This document shows positions 53,080 to 64,000 of a stretch of DNA of 64,000 nt, piece by piece. Made by a program: the position numbers and the translations under genes. The number at the start of each line of letters is the position of its first letter. Positions within the stretch are counted from its first letter, which is position 1. Origin of the DNA: Hybos culiciformis (lineage: Eukaryota > Arthropoda > Insecta > Diptera > Hybotidae). The stretch is from positions 115,491,812 through 115,555,811 of the forward strand of contig OZ023273.1 in assembly GCA_964007475.1 (NCBI GenBank). The letters run 5' to 3'. The notes beneath the pieces were generated by a model. It did no database searches. It was given only the letters and a program-made list of their open reading frames with translations, and was not told where the DNA came from.

Positions 53080-54931
53080 ATGTCAAAGGCAAAAAAAGTA
53101 ATTGATGAAGCTCGTGAAACCCAAAATCGAGAATTGGATTTGGTCGAAAAAGGGCTAGTTTCATTTGATGAAATGCCCGGACTATGTAAGTTTTTCCATT
53201 GAAATTTTCATTCAATTTTTTTTTTACATTCTTCAAGTTTTAAAAATAACTTGAATTTACCATATTTGGATGAAAATACTTATTCCATATTTGGGTTCAT
53301 ATCTTGTAATCCATCAAAACTGTAAGAGATAGAAAGAGATAATGTCCACCTTCGCAGAAATTATTATTATTTATTTCGTTTTTAATTATTATTGTTTATG
53401 ACAAAATAAATTATTAAAAAAATTGTAGAAAATTAATTTATTCTGGAAATTAAAATTAATTTTAATTTTTTTTTAATAAAATATTTTATTTTAAATTAAA
53501 AATTTTAATGCTTAATATTGTTGATGACATCATTTTTGTTTTTTGTTTTTATGGAAATTCATTTTGGGCGTTTTATGATGTTATAAGGGAAGACACCTAC
53601 TTAGTAGTTTTCAGTTTTTGTAGTCCATTAGGCCTCGTCTAAGGTTCATGAATTAAAGGTTTAAATAGAAATTTTAAAAGAACCATTGGGTCGACAATAT
53701 TTTGGTTATTTGATTTAAAAAAAAATATATAATTATTTTAGTAAATTTAAAAATGTTCATCAGCTAACCACAAAAGTTTTTAACTTATTCCCGAAAACCT
53801 ATCTAAAATGATTTGTAAGTTAGCCAAACTTAGAGTCGAAAGCATTAAAATTATTGTGGAATCACAGAAAATACCAATTAGTTCAAAATACAATGAATCG
53901 AATCAAATACTCCCTGTTATCACTGTGGAATGAAATTTTTTCAAAAAGAACTTCAAAAGGTAAATCATAATTTAGAAGACATTATAGATGTGGACAATTT
54001 GGACAATCTCGGAAGAATGGAAATGGGAAAAAAAAATTGTATTGAAAAACAAAAAACTATGCGTTCTCCGGTACAATCAAATAAAATATATTAATATATT
54101 GATTCTATTATTAACCAGTTTTTATATATCATTTTTATTCTTTATTTTTTTTAGTGGGAATGACTAATATAACCCGAATTACCTTATCCCATAATCGAAT
54201 AACAACTATACCACCAGGAATAGCCAATTTAACTAATTTGGAAATATTAAATTTATCGAATAACAATTTACGTGAGCTTCCAGTATCTCTTTCTTCAATG
54301 CCAAAATTACGAATCTTGAATGTATCAATTAATAAATTGGATGATTTGCCAAGAGGATTTGGTGCATTCCCTGCTTTGGAAGTTCTTGATCTATCTTATA
54401 ACAACCTGAATGAAAACAAATTGCCTGGAAATTTCTTTATGATGGAAACATTGCGAGCATTGTATTTGGGTGATAACGATTTTGAGTTTTTACCACCTGA
54501 TGTTAAAGGTTTAAAAAATCTGCAAATTTTGGGACTTCGTGATAACGATTTATTAGATATACCAAAAGAAATTGGTGATTTGGTCAGACTTCGAGAATTA
54601 CATATACAGAATAATCGTTTAACAGTTTTACCACCAGATATTGGTCAATTGGATCTATTGGGTGCGAAATCTGTATTTAAAATGGAAGAAAATCCATGGG
54701 TAACACCAATCGCCGAACAATATTTGCTTGGAATAAGTCATGTTTTAGATTACTTGAAAACGGAAACATATAAAATGTGAGTCCATTTTAGTTTTAATAA
54801 TCGTCATTTTTATGAATTTTTTTGTATTTTATTATTTCAGTTTATATAATCGTCACATACAAGCTGGTCGTGGAGGAGGAGTACCACCAAAAGTGGATAA
54901 AAGCAAAAAAGCATCCAGAGCTCGATCTTAA
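53080..54931 (+). CDS. ics: Ras suppressor protein 1 (icarus) orthologue, three exons
   Basis: RSU1 is a cytoplasmic leucine-rich-repeat protein that binds PINCH in the ILK-PINCH-parvin complex at integrin adhesions; icarus is the Drosophila name. Exons are 53080-53185, 54155-54776 and 54841-54931, with donors GTAAGT and GTGAGT and acceptors TTTTTTTTAG and TTATTTCAG. The phases agree and give 272 residues, close to the roughly 277 of the human protein. Seven LxxLxLxxNxL repeats span residues about 40-200, for example LEILNLSNNNL, LEVLDLSYNNL and LRELHIQNNRL. The C-terminal block NPWVTPIAEQYLLGISHVLD and a basic tail rich in KSKK are typical. The start at 53080 (MSKAKK) matches the family N-terminus; an in-frame ATG at 53050 would add ten residues. 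A polyadenylation signal lies at 55095. Confidence 0.95.
53186..54154 (+). other. RSU1 intron 1 with coding-like relic
   Basis: This 969-base intron contains, at 53808-54094, two overlapping frames of mixed, protein-like composition (see that entry). The rest is AT-rich. Confidence 0.7.
53808..54094 (+). pseudogene. Coding-like relic inside RSU1 intron 1
   Basis: A frame from ATG 53808 reads MICKLAKLRVESIKIIVESQ and continues to a TGA at 53931-53933. The next frame opens at ATG 53930, overlapping as ATGA, and reads MKFFQKELQKVNHNLEDIID onward for 54 residues to a TAA at 54092. Residue use (Glu, Asp, Val, Gln, Ser) is unlike the Phe/Ile/Lys/Asn background of random frames here. A single frameshift in one former reading frame would explain the pair. 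I do not recognise the family; a transposon-derived or retrocopied fragment is possible. Confidence 0.35.
54777..54840 (+). other. RSU1 intron 2, 64 bases
   Basis: Minimal intron with GTGAGT donor and TTATTTCAG acceptor. Splicing restores ETYKILYNRH, which matches the family. Confidence 0.9.
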
Positions 54932-55094
54932 AGATTAAAATTTATTTTTTTTAATCATTATAAATGTTTGACTTGAGAGTGTTCAATTTTATATTTGTAT
55001 TAAATGTACTAATAATTTATTAATTCTTTTGACATAATACGATAATTAATTATTATATAACTTTGTATTTTACGTGCCTTATTTTATCATTTTG

Positions 55095-55100
55095 AATAAA
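55095..55100 (+). terminator. Polyadenylation signal of RSU1
   Basis: AATAAA 164 bases after the RSU1 stop codon, in a plausible 3' untranslated region. Confidence 0.55.
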
Positions 55101-58100
55101 AATAACATAAGAACATTAAAATGAATATGAATTTTATTTAAATTAATTCAAACTTAATACAGTATAAGTATAAAGGATAATTTTGATATAATTGGCACTC
55201 AAATCAAATTTATTTTTTTATGTACTGCAAAAACTTTATACATATAATAATTTTTCCCAAATCGGATTCAAATGTTATACTTAGTGCTGATACTTAGAAG
55301 GTCCGTGTCCTTTAGTTTAAGGCAATCGCGATCAAAGCTACCAAACAAAAGTGAATTGATAAAAATGCTAAATTAATTAAATTTTTGATCTTTTTAAATT
55401 TATTTTCTTCTTATTTTGGTTTTTTTTTTTTTATTTTTAATTATTTTTACAATTACAAAAATTAATCTTATATACATCGAAACTAATTTTTTTTATTCTT
55501 TTTTTCACTAAAAAATATTTTTTTTTTTTAATTAATTTTAAGTTTTTTTTTTTTTACAAGTAATAAAACATTTTAAAAAAATCCTAACTAAAGTTAAAGT
55601 TTTTCCTTCTAATTCTCAAAAAAAAAAAAAAATTGCATTAATTTTAAATGCTAAAGTTTTTTTTTTTAATGAATTGGCTTAAAAAAAATTAAACTAAAAT
55701 AATTCGAGTTTATAAAAATCTATTTACTAAACGTAAAATTTTTAAGAATAAAAAAAAATGTATTTTTAATCTAAAAATCATTTTGCTTGGCAAAGGAAAC
55801 TATAATTAGTAGATGTAAAGCTTAAGTTCGAAATTTTATATTTAAAAAAAATATATATAGTATGTACATATATTATAATATTTAAATAAAATTTCTAAGA
55901 TTAACTGAAAAAATATTAATGAGATTTTTAGTGATGATGAGACGTTATTATTTGTAATTTGACAACAAAATTAATATGGATATAGAAATGCAGAAACATC
56001 CATTTAAATAAAATAAGAATAAAAAACTCTAATATCATTTGAGATTTGATAATAAAATCAGGTCAAATTTATTTTATTCTTAAATTGAGGTTTTATTTGT
56101 ATCAAAATTTTGAAAAACAAAAACACAAATTGTTGATGTTTGGTTTTTTTTTTTTTTTGTTTCAATTAAATTAATTCAAAAATAATGTTTAACTTATTTG
56201 TACTGCCAAGCAGATATCTTTTTTCTATTGAAGGCTTTTTTTTTTTTTTTAATATTAAAGAAAGTTTTAAATAAAAATGTCAAAATTGTGAATTAAGATA
56301 AATAATGCTCAGAAATAATGACTCTTCAACATCAACTGTTTGATTTATATATATTTTTTTGCTTCTAATCATTTGAGTTTTATAGATTTTATTGAGAATT
56401 TTAGTTCTTTACAATTTCGAACATTAGAATGTTTCTTTTTATTTGATTATTATTATTTTGAAATAATTCAATAACAAATAATATTTAAGATTATTTTGAT
56501 TTTTATCATGATGGTTTTCATTTTTCTTTTCAGCAAAAAAGTCAAAGTTTATAAATTTAATTTTTTTTTTTGATTTTTACAATATTTCTTTGATTTTATT
56601 TTATAAAAATATTTCTCTATTTTAATTTTTATTGTGAATTTTTGTTTTTTTTTTTTTTTTTCTTCAAATAAACATTATTATTAATTTTTACAAGGGATTT
56701 GATTATTAAATAAATTCTTTATTATATTATAAATACACAAACAAAATTTATTTTATTTCAGTTTTACAATTTTTTTTTTATTCATTATTTTATTAGAAAA
56801 ATTTACTACTACAGGAAAAGTAAAATGTAACCTGCTGTTAAGAATTTTATTATTCAGAAAAATCGGTTCAATTTATTGATTTATAAATATAAAGAAGCGA
56901 TATAGAATGATGTTTTTTTTTTTTGTTTATTTTCACTGATAAAAAATTAATTACTTGAAATTGTTAAAATATTCGAAATGTTCGTTACAATAATTTAATA
57001 ATGTATTTGTTGAATGTCAAAGCAACGATATTGAGTAATGATGTTACAACACAACTAATAATAAGACTCTATAATCGATATAAGAAGTTAAATATTGATA
57101 ATAAAAAGAAAGATAGAAAATATACGAAGGACTATTTATTAAATTAATTAAAACAATGTAGAGTGGACTACGCAGACTTTTTTCTTGTTTTGTTTGTAAT
57201 TTTTTGAAACATGTAAATGATAAAAATTGATCATTATGAATACGGGTAAACATCAGTTTCAAATTTTTCTCTTCATTGAGTAAAATTGCAATATCATGTT
57301 ATATTTATATTAAAAAAAAAAAATTTGGCAATTTCATAAAGTTTAAAATTGTAAATAATGTAGCATTAAAATTAATTGCAGTATTTAAGGAACTAATGAA
57401 TTTATAAATTGAGCAAAAAAAATTAATATTTTTTATATTTCTACCTTCAAATTAAGATAGTAATATTAACGAAATTATTTGGTCTTTAGTATTTCGCATA
57501 ATGTTATTATAAAAAAAAAAGTTTAAATAATAAATTTAACAAAAGTGAGATGAGAAAATAAATTTAATTTAATTTTTCAAATAGAAAATAAGAAAATTAA
57601 TTTTATTTTATGTTTCATATTTTAATTATTAAAAAACAATTCTTAAATTAATTCCAAACCATTCACAGTAAGCATGAAATACTAGAAAACCTAGAAACTT
57701 CGTGAATACCACTTAATGAAATGGTGAAGACAAAATTTATTTGGTGAAATCATTATTTAAAAAATGTACTGAAAAAAAAATTGATTTGTTTGCTTGAATA
57801 TTTTAACGAGAATAAATAAAATTATTTTGTTTTTATTTTTTTAAATTATAAGTATAAAACTTATAACATTTTTTTGATGATAATGAGATCTGCAGTCATG
57901 AATTTAAATCAATTAAATTTCTAAGCAAAGTGAATTTAGATATAAATTTGTATACATTTTGAGTTTGTGAATAAAAGACATTGTTAAAATTTTAATTATT
58001 ATATTCTTCAATATTATAAAAATGTTATTGAAAATTTTGAAGACTGCTGTTTTTGAAAATTATATTTTTAATCAAATATTCTTTTCAGTACATTTATTTA

Positions 58101-59050
58101 TTGTTTCAATTTCTAAAAATATGTAATTTGGCTGACTTTTGATGAACCACACATTTTGTATATAATTTTTATCTTCAATATGAGAATAGAAAAATATATA
58201 CAAGTTTTTTTTTGTTTATTACAAAATAATTTCTAAATACATAGTTGGTTTTTATTATAAATTTATTAATTAATTAATTACAATATAAAGTCTTCAATCA
58301 TATAATTTTAAAATACAAATTATTCAAAATTTGATAAAAATGCACCTATTAATTGTATTTGCACATTAATAATTTTTAATCTAATTTTATCAAAACCATA
58401 TAATATTATAATATGTAAATTATTCTAACCAATTTTAGTGATGGATTTGAAAACTAAACTGGCAAAAATGTGTACTTAAAAAAAATATTTATTGAACATT
58501 GTTAAAGCAAGAATGCTGTTGATATTAAGAATATAATTTTATATTTCCTAACTCAACATTTATATTATTAGTAAAAAATAAATAAAATTTCTATTTGAAT
58601 TAAGTTTAGGCATTTCAGGTTTTTTATACAAATTTTGTGGGATTAAATTAACTGCATTCACAGCGGAACGAATTATGAAAAAAATAAAACAGTTCATTTT
58701 TATTTATCCTTTCGACAATTTAGCGAAGAAAAAAAAACATTTTTGATACTCGTAGAGATGAGAATCATAACAAAAAAAATTTGTATGAAAATTCCTACTG
58801 AAAAAATCAAAATTGAATGATTTATAAATTTTTATTCAAAATTAATATTAATAATTTAATAAATAATATTAATAAAATTAATTTGTTCGTCAAAATTAAT
58901 ATTAATAATATAATAAATTGAATTTGATAATTAAATTATGTTTGTTTGGTTTGAATTTTATTTTAGAGTTTTATTTTATCTTTAAGTTTCTCATATGAAT
59001 TTTAATACAGTCTCATACATTTGTTATGATTTTTATGCCTTCGAGATGCT

Positions 59051-59290
59051 TTGAATGTATTTGTTTTTATACTTTGTAGTCGGCTTGAAATTTACGTCGA
59101 TGTTGACATAGACCCAAAATTGGTACAACTCATTGCCAGTTTTGATTATATCCACGATTTTTATATGAATTTATCAATTTTTACTAAATGCGTTTATGAA
59201 TTCGCTTCGAACAAATTTAATAAAAAGATCTACGAATCACGATTCATAAAAAGAAAACAAACTATAAAAAATAAAGAATTAAACAATTAA
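59051..59290 (+). other. Open frame of uncertain status, 79 codons
   Basis: After an initial Phe-rich stretch the frame reads LEIYVDVDIDPKLVQLIASF, with more varied residues than the background, then a basic Lys/Asn-rich tail. No start context, splice partner or family is recognised. It might be a fragment of a decayed gene or transposon, or chance. Confidence 0.2.
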
Positions 59291-59916
59291 AATCTTTGAA
59301 GATTGACATTTATAATATATATGAAAATATAGTAGAAGTGTACAATTAGTAAAAATCGACTCTTAAAATTATCATCAATTTGTTTTTCTAATTTTGATAT
59401 TTTGTCATTAGCAAAAAAAAAAAAGGATAAAATAAAATAAAAAGAAAATGTCAAAAAACATCAGTAGCAGTCATCAACATTCTTGAAAGAATTATAAGAT
59501 CTAATTTTATTCTTAATCAATTTGAAATAAAATATTCATAATTTTAAAAACAAATTGATAATAATATCTTAGCTTTTTTTATTGTTGGAAAGCACGGTTT
59601 TTTAGTTCATTGAATTTTATTTTACTACTCGAAAAAACTTTGCTTTATGTTATATATACTTTTTCTGTTTTTTTTTTTACATTTCTTTTTATAAATTTCT
59701 TTTAACAGTTGGTTTTTTACACATTAAAATATATATATATTATATATAATTTTTACTTTTCATTTAATATTTGAATTATATTTTTATTTTAATTTTTTTT
59801 TAATTTTTTATTTTCCATTGTTTTCTTTTTTACAAAAATATAAAGAATGTAATTTTTAACAAAAAAATAAAATAAATATTTTGAAAATTTTCTTGAACAT
59901 TATTATTATTGTTAAT

Positions 59917-59922
59917 TTTATT
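59917..59922 (-). terminator. Distal polyadenylation signal of the ADAM10-like gene
   Basis: AATAAA on the minus strand starts 12 bases after the distal stop codon (59935-59937). Further AT-rich sequence follows, so other signals may be used. Confidence 0.4.
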
Positions 59923-59934
59923 GATTTTTTGTTG

Positions 59935-62900
59935 TCAAACTTTACTATTTGGTAATTGTCTTTGTGGTACTGCAACTGATGTTGCTGTAACTTCATACGA
60001 TGAAGTTGGTCTTTGATTTAATTCAGGATACGGAATACTATTTGGACTAGTTCCACGTACTCCGTATGCATCAGCATACAATTCTGGATTGTGCATTGAT
60101 GTTGGTCTGTGGTTATAATTTGCTGGTGGCACGGCTACGCCTTAAATGTAATTAATTTTTGATAATATATATGAATTAAAATTACTATTACAAATAAATT
60201 AAAAAATAAAAATTTTTGTTTTTTAATTCTATGGTCTTATAAACTATTATAATAATACAATATTTATATTTTAAAAAACATTAATATAATATTTTAATTT
60301 AGAAAAAAATTATATAATTAGTATTACATTTTATTTTTTCTTTTAAATTAACTTAATAAAAAATATAATTAAAATATATTTGAATATCCATTTACATTAA
60401 ATTATAATGAAATTTTTAGTAATTAAATAAAAAATAAAATATTATTAATTTAATTCAAACCCAAATAAAAAAAATTAAAAAAATAAAAATAAATGTGCAC
60501 AAAAAAAAAATTTCCAAAAATTTATGCAAAGAGTGCAATTTCATATTTCATTTAAATGTTGATTTAGTTGATGTCGATTTTTGAAAATAATATTTTTTCG
60601 AATTTAATCGAAGTTAAAATTAATATGTAATGTTGCTTTTAAATCTAATCTCCTCAAATCCAGATTTGAATAAGTTATTTTAAACTTATTGTGCCTATTG
60701 GTTTTTATTTTCATTTGTTATTATATTTCATCATAGTGAAATTATTATTTTCTTTCACGCTTTTGCTGGAAACTTGAGAAAATTAACCAAAATTTTCCAG
60801 TGAATAAAATAATAAAAAAAGATTAAGAACTTAAGAAATTAATGCACTAACCAATTTTTAAAATTAAAAAGCAATTCAATTGTGTGTTAGTATTAAAAAA
60901 AAAATTATATTTCATTTTATAAGTTACAAAATTTTTTTTTTTATATTTTTAATAATAAAAATTAATTTTTTATCACAAAAAATGGTTCTAAAAGCCAATA
61001 TGGTGTTTCAAATAAATAATAAACAAACGTGAGTGTATTTTTTTTTTAAATTTTAAACTAAAAGTCTTTACTTGGAGATCTACATATTTAAACTTGTCCA
61101 TCGAATTCGTAACATTCGCAAATTTTTTTTGCAGTACAGAACGGAATGTGTGAAATGAAAATAATTATTATTTTATTTATAGAGTTCAAATTTTGGATAA
61201 CATGAATAAGATTTGTAACAAATGTGTTGAGTTTGTCAGTATTTCAAACATAAAATTAATTGAAATAGATGAAATTTTATGCTAAGAAAATCAACAAAAT
61301 TTTGCAACAATAAAATAAGACTATGTCGAAAGGAACAATCAGATTTATAAAAAGATTGTTTGAAGTTCCTGGTAGAGAGAATTATTGTATTGGAAGTTCT
61401 TAAAAATTGCAATTTGCATTTGGAATTTACGAATACAATATGTGGACAAAAAAAAAAAAATAATGGTTTATAAATCAAGAATCTTAAAATGTCAGAATTT
61501 AAATAAATTGTAATGGAAAATTAAAATGAACGAATTTTCTTTTTTTGAAAACAAAAACGAAAATAAAAGTTCAAAAAATAAATTAAATAAAATTATCTTG
61601 ATTTTCATTGAATTTTATTTGGTTCTCACTGGCTTATAGAACACACCTTTCGGTGCATAATATTGCGGTTGTCCCCCTCCACCAGTTGCATACCCATGTC
61701 CTCCTGATGATCTGCTATTTGATGGTCGGCCATGATTTCTCCGACCTTCAAGGCCTGGTGCAGCACTAGGCCGAGAACTATTAGGTGGTCCCCTATCGGG
61801 TTGAGCTCTTCTATCATAATCTCGAGGTCTTTGTTCATGTGGTCCAGGTGGTATACTACGTGGACCAGCACCACGACCATGTTGATGAGGATTTCGCTAA
61901 AATTAAATTTATCAATTAACTCAATTTTAAATATTGAGATGATATTATAAATAATTTTTTACCATTCTTCTAAGAGTATTCATTGGTCTCCGTAATGTGT
62001 CACTTATTCTTCTAGCCGGACGTTTTTTCGGATTTGAACTTGGTGTGTGGACAGCACAACATTTTATAAATATTCCCATTACAATTATAAAGCCAATTCC
62101 CATTAATACAACTGCATACCAATTTTCAGTGATCCATTGTGCTACAGTTAATAAAGTTTCTTTATTTAATAATAATCGCTTTAAACGGACTAAGGGTCCT
62201 TCGGCATCCACAGCTCTACATTTCAAAAATACATCACAATATCCTTGAAAATTATCACATGGAGAGCCAGGACGCAAACTAATACCTCCAACTGGTAAAT
62301 CAAATAAATGCGCAAATTCACTTGTGCTGCGACAAGTTGATGTATCAGTGCGATTTGTCTGACACGCCAATTGGCAAAGTTGTCGCTTATCAATATTGGG
62401 TACAATTTGTGAGGTTAAAAAGCATTCACTCATATTCCACAGTAAACATATCGATCCAGAACAATCACCTTTGATACACAATGCTGTGCCGTTATTACAT
62501 TTTGTTTTATCATCCCGAGGTTTGGGATCGGGACATTCGGGAGTCGTTCCATTGCACGTACTACTCCATGAACATTCAGTTTCTTCTCTACATTTTTGAT
62601 GATAATGAGCCGGTACAAATGTACACGAATCACTATTGCAACATGGTCCTTGGCTGGGACTGCATTGTGTCTTCGCTTTTCTTGTGCACCCCTTAGCACT
62701 GGCATTTAAACTTTGCTCATATTCCGATATTAATCTAGGATAACAACATTTATCTTTGCACTCGTCTTCATTGAAGCCACAATCACATTCTTCTCCGCTT
62801 TCTACAATTTTATTACCACAAAACGCACCCTCAGACACCTTGAAACAATCTCTTTTCATATTACCAACTAAAACATCTAAAACATTTGAAATATTTCTAA

Positions 62901-63847
62901 TGGAACAAGGACTAAATTTACTGTTATTGGGACGATCACCACTAGTGGCACTCGCAAACATTATAAAATTGCCTGCAAGTCCACCAGGTCGACATTCCTG
63001 TGGATAGTCGTGCTGTGAAAAAAAATAACATATATAAAATGATAAGCAGAAGAACAAAATGTGTATGAAAAAACAGTTCATTAAGCAATTCCCTTAACCA
63101 GACAAAATAAAACAATCTGAAACTTACCGGTGATCCAAAGTTATGGCCGATTTCATGTGCTAAAGTTAATTGTGAAACTTTAGGTGGTACTCGACTATTA
63201 TAATTAACAAATGTTATGATACCAGTATTTAGGGAACGTTTTGTGCTTTGATATTGTCCTCCAACTGTTTCGGTGTAAGTTTTATATTTTTCACAAATTC
63301 CACCTGAAGCACCAGAAGCTGATGCGACCCACGCTAAACCTAATGTGCCACCAGTAAAATCTCTAAAATAATTTTTAAAAAAATGTGTTTTAAACAAAAT
63401 TTTATTTACAATAAGCTTATTATAAAGGTCCTCATTTACCTGTAGGTAAAAACATATGCTAAACAAAAATCTCCATGATCTTCTAAAGAATGAAGATTCA
63501 AAAAATTGGATACATCCATATGTTCGTTACAAAATGAATTATGTGGACCATTATAAGATGGTTTGCAAGCTGAATCATCGTCAATTTTTATTCGCTGAAC
63601 CTAAAAATCGAAATACGAAAATTAATATAAAATGTTCAATTTCTTATTCTTAAAATATAAAACTTGTTAAATATAATAATTGATTAGATTTTTAACTCAC
63701 CTCGAATCTAATATTTCGATGCTCAGTTCGTCCATCAAATTTTGTATTACGATAAATATAATTAACGGCAGTGACATGATGAGCAATTAGTGATAAAATT
63801 TCTTCTCTAGTCTTTTCATCTATTTCTGATTTCCTACCTCGATCATG
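59935..63847 (-). CDS. kul: Kuzbanian-like ADAM10 metalloprotease, 3' six exons (partial)
   Basis: Membrane zinc protease that sheds ectodomains of Notch-pathway proteins; fly Kul acts on Delta. Minus-strand exons: 63847-63701, 63600-63440, 63362-63128, 63012-61963, 61896-61647, 60140-59935. Introns are GT-AG and phases agree, giving 682 residues; the signal peptide, prodomain and catalytic N-terminus lie beyond 64000. The zinc site [12 protein letters not shown] has H172, E173, H176 and H182, followed by the Met-turn [11 protein letters not shown]. Next come a disintegrin/Cys-rich region ([24 protein letters not shown]), [20 protein letters not shown], one transmembrane helix (about 479-500) and [20 protein letters not shown]. 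The tail is Pro/Gly/Arg-rich. Features such as [17 protein letters not shown] fit remembered Kul better than Kuz; symbol choice is inference from memory. Confidence 0.93.
60141..61646 (-). other. Last intron of the ADAM10-like gene
   Basis: Donor G|GTGTGT and acceptor TTTAAG|GC, 1506 bases, far longer than the other introns (66-115). It contains the alternative stop and polyadenylation signal just after the donor. The frame at 61236-61478 (-) is not supported as an exon. Confidence 0.7.
61614..61619 (-). terminator. Proximal polyadenylation signal overlapping a stop codon
   Basis: AATAAA on the minus strand whose TAA is the alternative stop codon of the ADAM10-like gene. It would give a very short 3' untranslated region. 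Confidence 0.35.
61614..61896 (-). CDS. kul: Alternative terminal exon of the ADAM10-like gene
   Basis: If the donor at 61646 is not used, translation continues after APK as [10 protein letters not shown] and stops at TAA 61617-61615, giving a 624-residue form of the part in this window instead of 682. The stop overlaps AATAAA on the minus strand (61619-61614), so intronic polyadenylation could produce it. The shared part of the tail (61647-61896) is rich in Gly, Arg, Pro and Ser. The spliced form adds [13 protein letters not shown] to the end [10 protein letters not shown]. Both are readable; which is used cannot be decided from sequence alone. Confidence 0.45.
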
Positions 63848-64000
63848 CTTTATAATAAAATGTATAGGATATTTAATTACATTTTGACACATTTTTGAAA
63901 ATATTAAAATTTAAATTAATTATACTGATTGTAAGAAAATTAATTTTGTTATACTCGCATGTATTCACAAAAGACAGTATGCGAAACTAGTTAAAAATTG

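Larger units (their letters stand above)
54932..59934. other. Intergenic region between RSU1 and the ADAM10-like gene
   Basis: The genes converge here. The RSU1 signal AATAAA is at 55095-55100 and the ADAM10-like signal is at 59917-59922 on the minus strand. The rest is AT-rich with many poly-T runs. A frame at 59051-59290 (+) is described separately; no other gene is seen. Confidence 0.6.

Noticed and set aside
61997..63007. Plus-strand frames over the large ADAM exon
   Set aside because: They are shadows of the minus-strand exon, which has conserved domains and consistent splice phases.

Overview
The window looks like insect nuclear DNA. It is very AT-rich, with long poly-A and poly-T runs. 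The genes are spliced with GT-AG introns, many only 60-115 bases long. The two recognisable proteins, a Ras suppressor protein 1 (icarus) orthologue and a kuzbanian-like ADAM10 metalloprotease, have closest remembered relatives in insects. The order is not resolved. Short introns and the kuzbanian-like paralogue fit a fly-like or other insect genome. No bacterial, viral or organellar features were seen.

Layout. Bases 1-14200 hold no gene but many repeats: a 749-bp hAT-type MITE with a perfect 8-bp target duplication (272-1020), a compound fold-back (5773-6480), a 374-bp Tourist-like MITE (6883-7256), a belt of TAGG/CCTA tetranucleotides (about 8280-12610), a 1187-bp inverted-repeat element with 7-bp target duplication and a nested palindrome (10770-11956), and a satellite of about 340 bp (12641-14185). 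A two-exon gene for a Q/N-rich protein of 523 residues with a four-cysteine core lies at 15079-17627 (+). A scrambled retroelement gag relic follows at about 18975-20240 (-). From 20.2 to 53.0 kb there is a gene desert with a 242-bp tandem duplication, a CpG-rich 107-bp palindrome and a degraded hAT-like patch.

The last 11 kb holds the two clear genes: the RSU1/icarus gene (53080-54931, +, three exons, complete) and the 3' six exons of a kuzbanian-like ADAM10 gene (59935-63847, -), whose signal peptide and prodomain lie beyond 64000. The protease gene can end in two ways: by splicing to a distal last exon, or by reading through the penultimate exon to a stop that overlaps a polyadenylation signal.

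The genes show no operon-like link. RSU1 acts in integrin adhesion and the ADAM10-like protease in ectodomain shedding of Notch-pathway proteins; their closeness here is probably incidental. No single new multi-gene system is visible. The most unusual items are the 1187-bp element with repeated internal 16-mers, the uncharacterised four-cysteine protein, the alternative protease tail, and a coding-like relic inside RSU1 intron 1.
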